DNA of 64,000 nucleotides from Rhodococcus marinonascens NBRC 14363 (GTDB lineage Bacteria > Actinomycetota > Actinomycetes > Mycobacteriales > Mycobacteriaceae), in assembly GCF_001894885.1 (NCBI RefSeq), contig NZ_BCXB01000022.1:29504-93503 (forward strand), written 5' to 3'. Positions 26,135 through 35,431 of the stretch are shown in pieces. Made by a program: the position numbers and the translations under genes. Each line of letters starts with the position of its first letter. The stretch's first letter is position 1. The notes below the pieces were generated by a model that worked only from the letters and a program-made list of their open reading frames with translations, was not told the DNA's origin and made no database searches.

Positions 26135-27535
26135 ATGACTGACCTCCAGAGTCCCGCTCGGGGAATCCCGACGATCGCAGCTCGGATGGACCGTCTGCCA
26201 ATCACGCGGCACCATCGGTGGCTGACGGTAGTGATCGGGCTCGGACTGTTCTTCGACATCTACGAAATCTTCTTGGCCGGGGTGCTCGGTAGCGTGTTGA
26301 GCGAGGAATTCCATCTGAGTGCCTCGCTCCTGCCGCTACTGCTGTCGTCAGCATTTCTGGGCATGTTTATCGGTGCGTTGACCCTTGGGCGCCTCGCGGA
26401 CCTGCTCGGACGCCGCCGCGCGTTCCTGTTGAGCCTCGGTATCTACTCGGTGTTTTCCTTGCTGGCCGCGTTCAGTGCCGGTCCCGTAATGCTGTTGGTC
26501 ACCCGGTTCTTGGCCGGCATCGGGATCGGCGCAGAGCCCCCGGTATCGGACACGTATCTCGGTGATCTGTTGCCGCCCGAAAACCGAGGGCGTTATACCG
26601 CGTGGGCCTACACGCTGTCGTTCTGCGGTGTGCCGGCAGCGGGATTCCTCGCCCACTGGCTGGTACCCATTGCACCCTTCGGCTTCTCGGGGTGGCGGTG
26701 GATGTTTCTCGTCGGAGCACTGGGCGCGGTGATCGTGTTCGGGCTGCGCACGGCGCTTCCGGAGTCACCGCGCTGGCTGGAAGCGGTTGGGCGCACCGAC
26801 GAGGCCGATGCGGTGGTGCGCCGCTTCGAGGTACAGGCCCTCGCGGAGGGCAATGTTCTACCGCGACCCGACGCCAGGCCGGTTGTCGCTGCATCGGAGA
26901 CCGCGGCGCTGCGGAACCTGTTCGTGCGACCCTACTTCCGGCGAACACTGATGATGTCGGTGTTCCATGTGCTGCAGGCCTGGGGCTACTATGGGTTCGG
27001 AACCCTGGTGCCTCTTGTGTTGGTGGCGAAAGGTTTTCCGGTCGTGCAGTCACTGTTGTTCAGCGCCGTGACCTTTATCGGCTACCCGGTGGGGTCAGCG
27101 TTGTCGATCCCCATCGTCGAGCGGATCGAGCGCAAGTTCCTGGTGATGGGTTCCGGGATCGCGATGGCAGTTTTCGGGCTGGCCTTCGGTTACGCGAGCA
27201 CCACCTGGGTGATCCTGTTGTTCGGGTTTCTCTACACGGCGATCAGCAACCTGTTCTCCAACTCGTCCCACATCTACCAGGCCGAGATCTTTCCTACCCA
27301 ACTGCGCGGCACTGCTACCAGTGGCACCTACTCGCTGTCCCGGCTCTCCAGTGCGGCGATGCCGTTCGTACTGGTGCCGCTGCTGCATCACGCCGGGGCT
27401 GGGATTGTATTCGCGGTGGTCGCCGGCGCCATGATCGCCATGGTTCTGGATATCGGCCTGCTCGGCCCGCGCACCACCGGCCGTGCGCTCGAATCGGTCA
27501 ATTCCATCCCGGCCGCTCAGGCGGCGAGTTGTTGA
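26135..27535 (+). CDS. MFS transporter of the metabolite:H+ symporter type
   Basis: A 466-residue 12-helix transporter. The ATG at 26135 gives the family N-terminus (RMDRLPITRHHRWLTVVIGL, FFDIYEIFLAGVLGSVL), then the loop signature GRLADLLGRRRAF, GIGIGAEPPVSDTYLGDLLP, PESPRWL and YQAEIFPTQLRGTATSG. This pattern is that of sugar/aromatic-acid/metabolite symporters. Substrate unknown. The 3' end overlaps the convergent OPA transporter by 19 bp. Confidence 0.88.
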   Translation: MTDLQSPARGIPTIAARMDRLPITRHHRWLTVVIGLGLFFDIYEIFLAGVLGSVLSEEFHLSASLLPLLLSSAFLGMFIGALTLGRLADLLGRRRAFLLSLGIYSVFSLLAAFSAGPVMLLVTRFLAGIGIGAEPPVSDTYLGDLLPPENRGRYTAWAYTLSFCGVPAAGFLAHWLVPIAPFGFSGWRWMFLVGALGAVIVFGLRTALPESPRWLEAVGRTDEADAVVRRFEVQALAEGNVLPRPDARPVVAASETAALRNLFVRPYFRRTLMMSVFHVLQAWGYYGFGTLVPLVLVAKGFPVVQSLLFSAVTFIGYPVGSALSIPIVERIERKFLVMGSGIAMAVFGLAFGYASTTWVILLFGFLYTAISNLFSNSSHIYQAEIFPTQLRGTATSGTYSLSRLSSAAMPFVLVPLLHHAGAGIVFAVVAGAMIAMVLDIGLLGPRTTGRALESVNSIPAAQAASC

Positions 27536-28869
27536 CTTGGGGGACGGTGGCGGATCGTCAGTGTTGCCAACGCGCTCATCAGGCAGCACGCAGCGACGAT
27601 GGGGAAGATGTAACTCGTCTTGCCGGTTACGTCCATGACGTACCCGGTGATCGGTGCTGCGGCACCGGCGAAGAGATAGGCGAAGAAGTTCACTACGCCG
27701 ATCGCGGTCCCGGCGACCTTCGTGCCGGAGATGTCGACGGTGAGGGCCCAAAATGAGGATTGTGGGCCGTAGACGAAGAATCCGGTGAGGAAGAGGACGA
27801 TCATTCCGGTTGTGAGGCCGAGGGGGGCGGCGTACATCGTTATCGATGCGGCGGCCCCGATGACGGTGAACAAGATGATGGGCCGGTCGCGTCTGGAACC
27901 GAACACCCGATCCGATATCTCGCCGTTGGCCAAGGCGCCCACCGCCATGCCGGTCGGAAGTGCGACGGAGGTCCAAATAGGGCTGACGGCGCCGTCGTCC
28001 TGGCCTCCAGTCGCAGTGAGGAAATACACGGGCACCCAGGTCAGAAGGCCGTAACGGGCCGCGTTCAAGAATCCGATGGCAATCCCCGTCGACCAGATCC
28101 TGGGGTTAGACAGGACGTGGGTGTATCGGGACAGCGACGATTCCTCGGCGGGTGGGCCTTCGGTGGTGTCTGGTTCGCGGGTGTCGGATTTCGTGACGGC
28201 GTGCTCGAAAGCCAATTCCTCGGTGAAGTGTTTGGGCGGGATGATCTTCGCGCTCTCTGGAGATTCCCGGGACACCAGGAAGAAGACGATCCCGCCGACG
28301 AGCATGAGCAGCACGGGAATGCGGAAGATCCATTCCCAGTCCAAGTGGAGGACGTCGACGATGATGGTGGAGGTGAGGTAGGCGATCACCGAGGCCACCC
28401 CACCGGCGAATGTGTAGAAACCGAAACTTCGGCCCCGCTCGCTTGGTGGCCACCAGTTCGAGATGACCCGCCCGCCTGCGGTCCACCCCATCGCCTGGGC
28501 GTAGCCGTTGGCCGCCCACGCCGCACCCAGGCTCAACGGGCCGATCGCGAAACTGGTCACCCAGTTCAAGATGGTGGACAAGACCGTCCCGGCGGCCATC
28601 ACCCGCCGACCACCGATCTTGTCGACGATGTTTCCGTTGATTATCTGCCCGATCGCGTACGTCCACAGCAAGAGCCCGCTGATCCCGCCCAGCACTTCCT
28701 TGCTCAGGCCCAACTCGGCCTCGATTCCGGGAATCGCGAACCCGAACGTTTGCCGACCGGTGTAGAAGAAGGCGTAGCAGAACATGGTCGCAACCAACAT
28801 GCGCCACTGCAGCTTGCGGAACTTCTGATCGGGCACCGGATCGGCGGTGTGTGAATCGTTGACGGTCAT
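27517..28869 (-). CDS. OPA-family (GlpT/UhpT-like) organophosphate transporter, probable phosphonate uptake
   Basis: A 450-residue MFS protein of the organophosphate:phosphate antiporter group: CYAFFYTGRQTFGFAIPGIE, GQIINGNIVDKIGGRRVMAA, SNWWPPSERGRSFGFYTFAG, FFVYGPQSSFWALTVDISG. It follows the phosphonoacetate hydrolase gene by 125 bp on the same strand, so uptake of phosphonoacetate or a related phosphonate is likely. The assignment to substrate is inference from context. Confidence 0.88.
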   Translation of the reverse strand: MTVNDSHTADPVPDQKFRKLQWRMLVATMFCYAFFYTGRQTFGFAIPGIEAELGLSKEVLGGISGLLLWTYAIGQIINGNIVDKIGGRRVMAAGTVLSTILNWVTSFAIGPLSLGAAWAANGYAQAMGWTAGGRVISNWWPPSERGRSFGFYTFAGGVASVIAYLTSTIIVDVLHLDWEWIFRIPVLLMLVGGIVFFLVSRESPESAKIIPPKHFTEELAFEHAVTKSDTREPDTTEGPPAEESSLSRYTHVLSNPRIWSTGIAIGFLNAARYGLLTWVPVYFLTATGGQDDGAVSPIWTSVALPTGMAVGALANGEISDRVFGSRRDRPIILFTVIGAAASITMYAAPLGLTTGMIVLFLTGFFVYGPQSSFWALTVDISGTKVAGTAIGVVNFFAYLFAGAAAPITGYVMDVTGKTSYIFPIVAACCLMSALATLTIRHRPPSQQLAA

Positions 28870-28994
28870 GTGCGTCGCTACCTAGGTCTCAGAGGAATAA
28901 AACCTGTTCGCCGGTTTTGGCATCGCTCGGTGATCGCGCGGTGTTGGAGGGCAGTTAAACTGCCGGGCAGCATCTTTCGCGGTGGGGTGGAGAT

Positions 28995-30344
28995 CTATAC
29001 CAGGGAGGGACGTGCGGGTTGCGGGCGGTTGAGCGCGGTGGTCGCGACCCAGAACGCGTCGTAGTTGTGCACGCGGGCCGAACTACCGAGGTGTGTGTCG
29101 ACCAGTTCCGGTTGCTCGAGTTGGCGGTTGATCACGAACGGGATGTTCAGTTCGCCCAGCGCTCCGTGTGAGCGTAGCGGCGCGTCGAGCTGCGTCAGAT
29201 CGTGCCATTCTGCAAACCGTCCGACGGCGGTGTTCTTCTCGGCCAGCACGACGAGGTCGCCGATACGATCGGCGGGCAGCTCGTAGCGGTCGGCTGCCTC
29301 CTGACGCCTGTGTACGGCCTCGATACCGTCGATGCCGGCCAGCGCCTCGGAGACGGCATCGACATCGGCGCCCGCAGGCAGGTACACGCTCGCGAACGAG
29401 CCGAGCGCGCCGTGGTGAACGGTGTACGGGTCGGTAATCGGCAAGATGACCCGGACGTCCTCCGACGGAGTGCCGAGCTCGTGGAGAATGCGTTTTACCT
29501 CGTCTTCTACGAAGATGACGTTGGGTGTGCCATCCGGCAACGACTTCGCGCTCATGCCATGGTCTGCGGTGATCACGACAATGGCCCCGAGTGCATCGAG
29601 CTCGCTCGCGTACCGGTCGATCATCTCGTAGAAGGCGTTCGCGACCTCGGTGCCGGGCGCGTTCTTGTGCTGGATGTAGTCGGTCAGCGTCAGGTACATC
29701 AGGTCCGGCGTGCGGGTCTCGAGGATCTTGACGCCGGCAGCGAGCGCGAATTCGCTCAGGTCTGCCGAGTACACCTCTGGTAGTGGCCGGCCGGTCAGAC
29801 TCAGGACATCGCCGATGCCGTTGGCCTCGATCGTTGCCTGGTCGGCCTTTTCGGCAGAGAAACAGATGCCGCGCCGAGACGGAGCCGTCATCCCTGGTGC
29901 GCCGTCGAGGTTCGGCCCCTCTTCGACGAGTCCGGCACCGAGCAGGCGTCGGAGCTTGTCCTTGGCGGTGACGACGGCGACGTCGAGGCCGGCCTCGTTG
30001 GCGACCGCGAAGATCGTCGGGATCCGCAGGAACTTCTTGTCGTTCATCAACACCTCCTCGCCGGTCTCGGTGTCGAAGATGTAGTTTCCGCTGATGCCGT
30101 GATATTTGGGCGGTCGTCCGGTGGCAATGGAGATGTTGTTGGGGTTGGTCAGCGCGGGCATCGCGCAATGGGCCGGTATGTATGTACCCCCTTCCGCCAA
30201 TACCGCCTCGAGCCACGGCATCCGCCCCGCCTCAATCGCCTTCAGGTGATACTCGGGTTCACTACCGTCGATGCAGATGACCACCACGGGCGTGTCGGGG
30301 ACATTGTATTCGCGGCCGTTGACGCTGAAGGATCTGGCGGGCAT
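28995..30344 (-). CDS. phnA: Phosphonoacetate hydrolase
   Basis: Cleaves phosphonoacetate to acetate and phosphate; a zinc enzyme of the alkaline phosphatase superfamily. The start at 30344 has a GGAGGAG site and gives 449 residues. Metal and active-site segments are visible: VVICIDGSEPEYHLKAIEAG (first Asp), MPALTNPNNISIATG with the nucleophilic Thr, LTLTDYIQHKNAPGTE (Asp/His), VITADHGMSAK (Asp/His) and a final PYTVHHGALGS His. The transporter downstream suggests a two-gene phosphonate use unit. No phosphate-regulon box was identified. Confidence 0.9.
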   Translation of the reverse strand: MPARSFSVNGREYNVPDTPVVVICIDGSEPEYHLKAIEAGRMPWLEAVLAEGGTYIPAHCAMPALTNPNNISIATGRPPKYHGISGNYIFDTETGEEVLMNDKKFLRIPTIFAVANEAGLDVAVVTAKDKLRRLLGAGLVEEGPNLDGAPGMTAPSRRGICFSAEKADQATIEANGIGDVLSLTGRPLPEVYSADLSEFALAAGVKILETRTPDLMYLTLTDYIQHKNAPGTEVANAFYEMIDRYASELDALGAIVVITADHGMSAKSLPDGTPNVIFVEDEVKRILHELGTPSEDVRVILPITDPYTVHHGALGSFASVYLPAGADVDAVSEALAGIDGIEAVHRRQEAADRYELPADRIGDLVVLAEKNTAVGRFAEWHDLTQLDAPLRSHGALGELNIPFVINRQLEQPELVDTHLGSSARVHNYDAFWVATTALNRPQPARPSLV

Positions 30345-30550
30345 CTGAAACTCCTCCGGATGGGTACGACCAATGGCCTGCGCGGCGCTGTCTCGACGCC
30401 GAACCGCAGGTGGTCGGATGTAGCTGTTCGCTCTCGTTTGCCACTGTGCGCTTTTGCTTCGGTGGGCGCAAGGAGATGTTCCGAGATTTATGGAAAATGG
30501 GTCGTGACCAAGTTGTTCGTCAGGAGGGGTGAGCTGTGGTCGCCGGTTCT

Positions 30551-30590
30551 CGGGTGCGTCAGTTTGCGGGTGCGTCAGTTTGCGGGTGCG
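30551..30590. repeat. 16-bp tandem duplication across the stop codon of the propeller gene
   Basis: CGGGTGCGTCAGTTTG occurs twice in a row with a third partial copy. Each full copy holds the in-frame minus-strand stop context; the gene ends at the copy nearest its coding sequence (TGA at 30575-30577). Confidence 0.9.
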
Positions 30591-32524
30591 GTGGATTGAA
30601 GAGGTGCCGCGAGGCCCACGTATGCGACGATCTCGTGTGCTCCTGGGTTGGTCTGGACGGGAATGTCCAACCAATTGTTGGCGAGCCAGACGTTGCCGGA
30701 CGGGTCTACTGCGACCCCGGTGTTTCGCTCGAGTCCGTCGAATGCGTATCCCGTGATGGCAGGTGAGATCGGGTCACCGCTTCTCATTCCTGGAGGGCAT
30801 GTGGACGCGTCGGTGCCGCAGAAGTTCGACAACCTTTTGCCACCGAAGTTGGCCACCCAGACGTTGCCGTCACCGTCGGCCGCAATGCCCCACGGGATGG
30901 TCAGTCCACCGCCCATGTATGGCCCGCCCTGCATGGACCCGTCCGGATTCAGGAGGGTGATTGATCCGACCCCCGGGGAGAGACCGGGGACGTCCGGGCA
31001 GGGCAGTTGCACGATGCTCGAATTGGCGACCCAGACATTTCCGGACCCATCGCTTGCGATACCCATCGGATTGTTCAGGCCACCGCCGGACACGGGGGAG
31101 TTGGGCAGGGGAGTCCCGTCTCTGTCGAGAACTGCCACCGCGTTGTTCAGCATCCCGGTCGCGAATACGTGACGACCGTTGTCCACCATGCCGAATGGCC
31201 GCGCCAGGCCCGCGTCGATATTTTCGGCTCGGCTCGGGTCGCCGTCCGGGTATCGGGTCAGCGTGTTCGAACCGCAGTTCGCCATCCAGATGTTTCCGTC
31301 GCGGTCGGCAATCGTTCCCTGCGGCCAGTCGATTGCACCCTCGGTGAAACCCTCTGGGGGAGAAAGTGGCTGACCGTCCGAGGTGAACTTCGAGACACTG
31401 TTGTGCGGTGGCTGCTGATCCTCGGGGCATCCAGGAGGCTGCGCGGCGAATCCGTAGTTACCCACCCAGACGTCGCCGTTCGGGTCGATGGTGATCCCGA
31501 AGCCGGCTCCACTCAAACCGCCGCCCTTGAAGGGCGAACCCGGCACGAACTGACCTGTCGGGCTGAACTTGAACACCGAGTCGCCGCCGCACACGGGAAC
31601 TCGCGGGTCGGGGTTGTACTGATAGTTGTTGTTCACCCAAATGTAGCCGTCCTCGTCGATGGCGAAATTCCCCGGACCGGCAAGCGAATGTCCGTCACCA
31701 TTGAAGCGGAGAGCGAGGGTCCATGCCGCCGGCGGGAGGTCGAGCGCAGGAAGATATGGCCGGGGCGGAAGCATCGAGATGCCGAACAGGGGCAGGACGG
31801 CATTCGCCGGACCGCGGGCGACATCGGACATTGCGCGGAAGGTGTCGACCGGACGTGGTTCTCCAGGAGGAGTTGCCGCGTCTAGCAAGGTGTCGCATGG
31901 TATCCGCATCGTGACGCACGCAGACAGCATGTTCGACAGTGAGTTGAAGGCCGCCATCGTGGAGGTCTCGGCACCGTTGGGAGACGAGACCAGCACGGCC
32001 CCGGGCTCGCCTGTTGCGACGTCGACGAGGTTGCGCACCATCCCAGCCGCATTGGTGATTCCCGGGTTCGGCCCGGAGATTCCGCCCGACGTGACAAATT
32101 GCGCCATCGCGAACGCGGAGGCCACGGTGGTCCTCTCGTTGACGACCACGTCGGCCGGCAACGGCCCGCTGCCGAGAACGCTGGCGAGCACCAGCGAACC
32201 GGGATCGGATCGAACCGTGTTCTCCGCGAGCAGATACAGGACGGATCCCGGTGGCCGTGAGCTGCTCAGGTTCACTACGAAGCGCCCGTCGGCGTCGGTT
32301 GTTCCGCTACCGAGCGGATGCGCTCGTCGCTCGCCGCCGTCGCCAGCGCTCCAGGCGGTGACCGAGAAGGATTCAAGCGGGCCACTTGCGCCCCGGACGT
32401 GGCCGGAGAGGGTGCCGAGTTGAGCGGATACCGGCGACGGAGCGGTGATGGGCACGGCCATCGCGGCGAGTAGCAGCGCGGCAGTGGAGGCGACAAAGCT
32501 GAACGAGCGGAATCCGTGCGCCAT
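30575..32524 (-). CDS. Secreted NHL/Vgb-type beta-propeller protein
   Basis: A 649-residue exported protein: signal peptide of about 34 residues (LLLAAMAVPITAPSPVSAQ), then a carboxypeptidase-regulatory-like segment (GTLSGHVRGASGPLESFSV), a linker region and, from about residue 270, repeated propeller blades of the form NVWVANxGxxxL (IWVNNN, VWVGNY, IWMANCGSNTLTRY, VWVANSS, VWVANFGGKRLSNF, VWLANNW). Similar propellers occur in Vgb lyases and extracellular SMP-30-like proteins. No catalytic residues assigned; possibly cell-surface. Confidence 0.8.
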   Translation of the reverse strand: MAHGFRSFSFVASTAALLLAAMAVPITAPSPVSAQLGTLSGHVRGASGPLESFSVTAWSAGDGGERRAHPLGSGTTDADGRFVVNLSSSRPPGSVLYLLAENTVRSDPGSLVLASVLGSGPLPADVVVNERTTVASAFAMAQFVTSGGISGPNPGITNAAGMVRNLVDVATGEPGAVLVSSPNGAETSTMAAFNSLSNMLSACVTMRIPCDTLLDAATPPGEPRPVDTFRAMSDVARGPANAVLPLFGISMLPPRPYLPALDLPPAAWTLALRFNGDGHSLAGPGNFAIDEDGYIWVNNNYQYNPDPRVPVCGGDSVFKFSPTGQFVPGSPFKGGGLSGAGFGITIDPNGDVWVGNYGFAAQPPGCPEDQQPPHNSVSKFTSDGQPLSPPEGFTEGAIDWPQGTIADRDGNIWMANCGSNTLTRYPDGDPSRAENIDAGLARPFGMVDNGRHVFATGMLNNAVAVLDRDGTPLPNSPVSGGGLNNPMGIASDGSGNVWVANSSIVQLPCPDVPGLSPGVGSITLLNPDGSMQGGPYMGGGLTIPWGIAADGDGNVWVANFGGKRLSNFCGTDASTCPPGMRSGDPISPAITGYAFDGLERNTGVAVDPSGNVWLANNWLDIPVQTNPGAHEIVAYVGLAAPLQSTAPAN

Positions 32525-32697
32525 GAAACCCTCCGTCAGAATGCAATGCTCTGATGGTCATGTGCTCAAGCGGTTGCTCACAGATTACGCATGGGCACCA
32601 CGAGATTTGGCGAAAATACCTGAAGCGCTGGATATTGCCGGTGAAGCCGGACGTGCTCGCGATTTTCGGCAGAGCCGAGCAGTCCGCGTGATTCGCG

Positions 32698-33297
32698 CTA
32701 GCCCGCACCCACCATGCGCATCGCAAGGCCTGCATAGAGGTCGGCAACGACCTTCGGTTCGGTATACGCACCGGCGGGGAACCAGCGGCAGATATCGACG
32801 CACAGCGACATGAGGGCCAGCGTGACGCCTTCGCTGTCGGGCACCGTGAATTCGCCGGACGCGGCGCCGGCGTCGACGACGGCACGAACGATGCGGGTGA
32901 TTTCCCGGCGCAACCTGACAACCTCGCGATAGTGCTCCGTGGTGAGGGCATTGAGTTCGTACTGCACGACACGAGCCTGCGTGTGGTGAGTGGCCTGCCA
33001 GACGGCGAAGGCGCCGATAAGTGCCCGCAACCTCGTCGACGGGAGTTCGTCGGGAAGGTCTGCACGCGTCACGACATCAAGGGTGGCGGTGTGGCCTTCG
33101 TAGCTGATCGCAAATAGCAGTTCTTCCTTAGACCGGTAGTGCGGGTACATCGCGGCCGGACTCATGTCGAGGCGAGCGGCGATCTCGCGGGTCGTAGTTC
33201 CGCCGTAACCGCTGCTCGCGAACGCGTCGGCGGCTGCGACCCGGATGCGGGCGGCAGCCTTGGACGGGCTGATCACCTGGTTCGGCGGTTCGCTCAT
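32698..33297 (-). CDS. TetR-family regulator of the adjacent acyl-CoA dehydrogenase cluster
   Basis: A 199-residue TetR protein from the ATG at 33295-33297 (GGAGGAGG site). Helix-turn-helix: GYGGTTTREIAARLDMSPAA followed by MYPHYRSKEELL. Its gene faces the acyl-CoA dehydrogenase gene, with two palindromes between, the classical arrangement for TetR repressors of fatty-acid degradation (FadR/KstR-like) responding to an acyl-CoA. Confidence 0.88.
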   Translation of the reverse strand: MSEPPNQVISPSKAAARIRVAAADAFASSGYGGTTTREIAARLDMSPAAMYPHYRSKEELLFAISYEGHTATLDVVTRADLPDELPSTRLRALIGAFAVWQATHHTQARVVQYELNALTTEHYREVVRLRREITRIVRAVVDAGAASGEFTVPDSEGVTLALMSLCVDICRWFPAGAYTEPKVVADLYAGLAMRMVGAG

Positions 33298-33350
33298 GCC
33301 TCCTCCATCCCTGGCTGTGCGGATGTTGACAATACCGCGCAGTCCCAGCA

Positions 33351-33386
33351 TTATAAGCAATCGCTTATAAAATAAGCATACGCTTA
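33351..33386. promoter_or_regulatory. Two adjacent TetR-type operators
   Basis: First palindrome 33351-33370 with perfect 8-bp arms TTATAAGC/GCTTATAA around AATC; second 33373-33386 with arms TAAGC/GCTTA around ATAC. Shared core TAAGC-N4-GCTTA in both, in the gap between the TetR and acyl-CoA dehydrogenase genes. The AT-rich block also likely holds the promoters. Confidence 0.85.
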
Positions 33387-33438
33387 CATATTGTAGGCAT
33401 GCATTGCAGGAACAGTCCGATTTGAAGGAGGAGCGGTC

Positions 33439-34584
33439 ATGCAACGCACCCTGTACGGCCCTGATCACGAGGCATTCCGCGGATCGGTCCGGGAATTCGT
33501 GAACCGCAAGATCCTGCCGGTGGCCGACAAATTGATCGAGCAGCGCTTCATCGACCGTGAGATCTGGCTTGAGGCCGGCCGCAACGGCTTCCTAGGCCTC
33601 GAGATTCCCGAGGCCTACGGTGGGAGCGAGGCCGGCGACTACCGGTTCAATGCCGTGCTTGCCGAAGAACTTGCGCGGGCAAACGCGGCAGTGGCGTCGA
33701 GTATCAGCATCCACGCGGACGTCGTGGCCCCGTACCTCGTGCAGTTGACGACGGAAGAGCAGAAACTGCGTTGGCTGCCCAAGTTCTGCACTGGTGAACT
33801 GCTCACCGCCATCGGTATGACCGAGCCGTCGGGTGGATCAGACCTTGCCGCGCTGAAGACCACGGCGGTCAAGGACGGCGGCGATTGGATCATCAACGGT
33901 TCCAAGACCTTCATCACCAACGGCTACAACGCCGACTTGGTGATCGTCGCGGCGCGAACCAGCCCCGAGAAGAAGTCCAAAGGCATCACCCTGTTCGCCG
34001 TCGAGACGGGCATGGAGGGCTTCGAGCGCGGCCGAAAACTCGACAAGGTGGGCCAGCACGAGTCCGACACCGCCGAGTTGTTCTTCGAGAATGTCCGCGT
34101 GCCGTCGATGAACATCATCGGTGAGTTAGACCGCGGATTCATCCACATGATGGAGATGCTGCCGCAGGAGCGTGTCGGTGCCGCGATCTCGAACATCGCG
34201 CACGCCGCGCCGATCCTCGAGGAGACGATACAATACGCCAAGGACCGCAAGGCTTTCGGGCAGCCGATCGGCTCACTACAGTGGAACAAGTTCCTCCTCG
34301 CGGATCTGGTCACCCGAGTTGAGGTCACTCAGGCATTCGTCGACAACTGCGTCGCCGCACATGCAGACGGTGAACTGACCGCCGTCGACGCCGCGAAGGC
34401 CAAGTGGTGGACCGCCCAGGTGCAGAACGAGGTCCTCGACCACTGCGTTCAACTACACGGTGGCTACGGTTTCATGACGGAGTACCGTGTCGCTCGTGCG
34501 TGGATGGATGCGCGGGTCACCAAGATCTGGGCCGGGTCCAACGAGATCATGAAGGAATTGATCGGCCGGGATCTCGGTCTCTGA
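33439..34584 (+). CDS. Acyl-CoA dehydrogenase
   Basis: A 381-residue FAD-dependent dehydrogenase forming the trans-2 double bond in an acyl-CoA. AAGGAGGAG ribosome site. Family segments: IGMTEPSGGSDLAALKT (FAD/substrate contact), WIINGSKTFITNG, QLHGGYGFMTEYRVARAWMD and IWAGSNEIMKELIGRDLGL, where the usual catalytic Glu-containing YEGT(S/N)E is replaced by WAGSNE as in several long-chain/branched dehydrogenases. First gene after the double operator; an SDR gene follows. Confidence 0.93.
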   Translation: MQRTLYGPDHEAFRGSVREFVNRKILPVADKLIEQRFIDREIWLEAGRNGFLGLEIPEAYGGSEAGDYRFNAVLAEELARANAAVASSISIHADVVAPYLVQLTTEEQKLRWLPKFCTGELLTAIGMTEPSGGSDLAALKTTAVKDGGDWIINGSKTFITNGYNADLVIVAARTSPEKKSKGITLFAVETGMEGFERGRKLDKVGQHESDTAELFFENVRVPSMNIIGELDRGFIHMMEMLPQERVGAAISNIAHAAPILEETIQYAKDRKAFGQPIGSLQWNKFLLADLVTRVEVTQAFVDNCVAAHADGELTAVDAAKAKWWTAQVQNEVLDHCVQLHGGYGFMTEYRVARAWMDARVTKIWAGSNEIMKELIGRDLGL

Positions 34585-34624
34585 CCCCGAACCCCTCAGC
34601 CCCACAACAAAGGAGTCACCCCAA

Positions 34625-35386
34625 ATGTCCGTTCTCGACAAATTCAGGTTGACCGATCGGGTGGTCGTAGTGACCGGGGCGTCGTCGGGTCTCGGGGTCG
34701 CCTTCGCGCAGGCCGCGGCGGAGGCCGGCGCGGACGTGGTGCTGGCCGCACGACGCACCGACCGTCTCGAACAAACCGCTGAACTGGTTCGGGGGGCGGG
34801 ACGTCAGGCGTTGTGCGTCGCGACGGATATCACGGACCCGGCTCAGGCACAGAACATGATCGACGCGGGTATGGAGAAATTCGGCCGGGTGGACGTGCTT
34901 GTCAACAACGCTGGAGTGGGCACGGCCGTCCCCGCGACGAGGGAGACTCCGGACCAGTTCCGGCAGGTTGTCGACATTAATCTGAATGGTTCCTACTGGG
35001 CGGCGCAGGCGGCAGGCAAGGTCATGAAGCCGGGTAGCGCGATCGTCAATATCGCGAGCGTACTCGGTATCACCACCGCGGGACTTCCGCAGGCTGCGTA
35101 CGCCGCCAGCAAGGCTGGGGTCATCGGGCTCACCCGTGACCTCGCCCAGCAGTGGGGTTCCCGCAAGGGGATTCGGGTCAACGCGATCGCTCCAGGATTC
35201 TTCGAGACGGAGATGACGGCGCAGTACCAGGGCGGGTACCTCGAAGCGATGAAGCCACGTCTGGTTCTCGGTCGCCTCGGCGACCCGCCGGAACTGGCCG
35301 CGACGGTGGTCTGGCTCGCTTCCGACGCCGCAGCGTACGTCACCGGGCAGACGATTGCGGTGGACGGTGGCATGACCATCACCTGA
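34625..35386 (+). CDS. Short-chain dehydrogenase/reductase
   Basis: A 253-residue classical SDR: cofactor motif TGASSGLGVAFAQAAAEAG, NNAGVG, catalytic Ser in NIASVLG and YAASK. The Arg in VVLAARRTDR suggests NADP(H) or mixed preference. Located 40 bp after the acyl-CoA dehydrogenase with an AAAGGAG site, so probably co-transcribed; a hydroxyacyl-CoA or alcohol dehydrogenase role in the same lipid pathway is inferred. Confidence 0.9.
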   Translation: MSVLDKFRLTDRVVVVTGASSGLGVAFAQAAAEAGADVVLAARRTDRLEQTAELVRGAGRQALCVATDITDPAQAQNMIDAGMEKFGRVDVLVNNAGVGTAVPATRETPDQFRQVVDINLNGSYWAAQAAGKVMKPGSAIVNIASVLGITTAGLPQAAYAASKAGVIGLTRDLAQQWGSRKGIRVNAIAPGFFETEMTAQYQGGYLEAMKPRLVLGRLGDPPELAATVVWLASDAAAYVTGQTIAVDGGMTIT

Positions 35387-35431
35387 GCGTCGAGTTTGGG
35401 CGTGGCTGAACATTTGGCGTATAAGTAGGAA

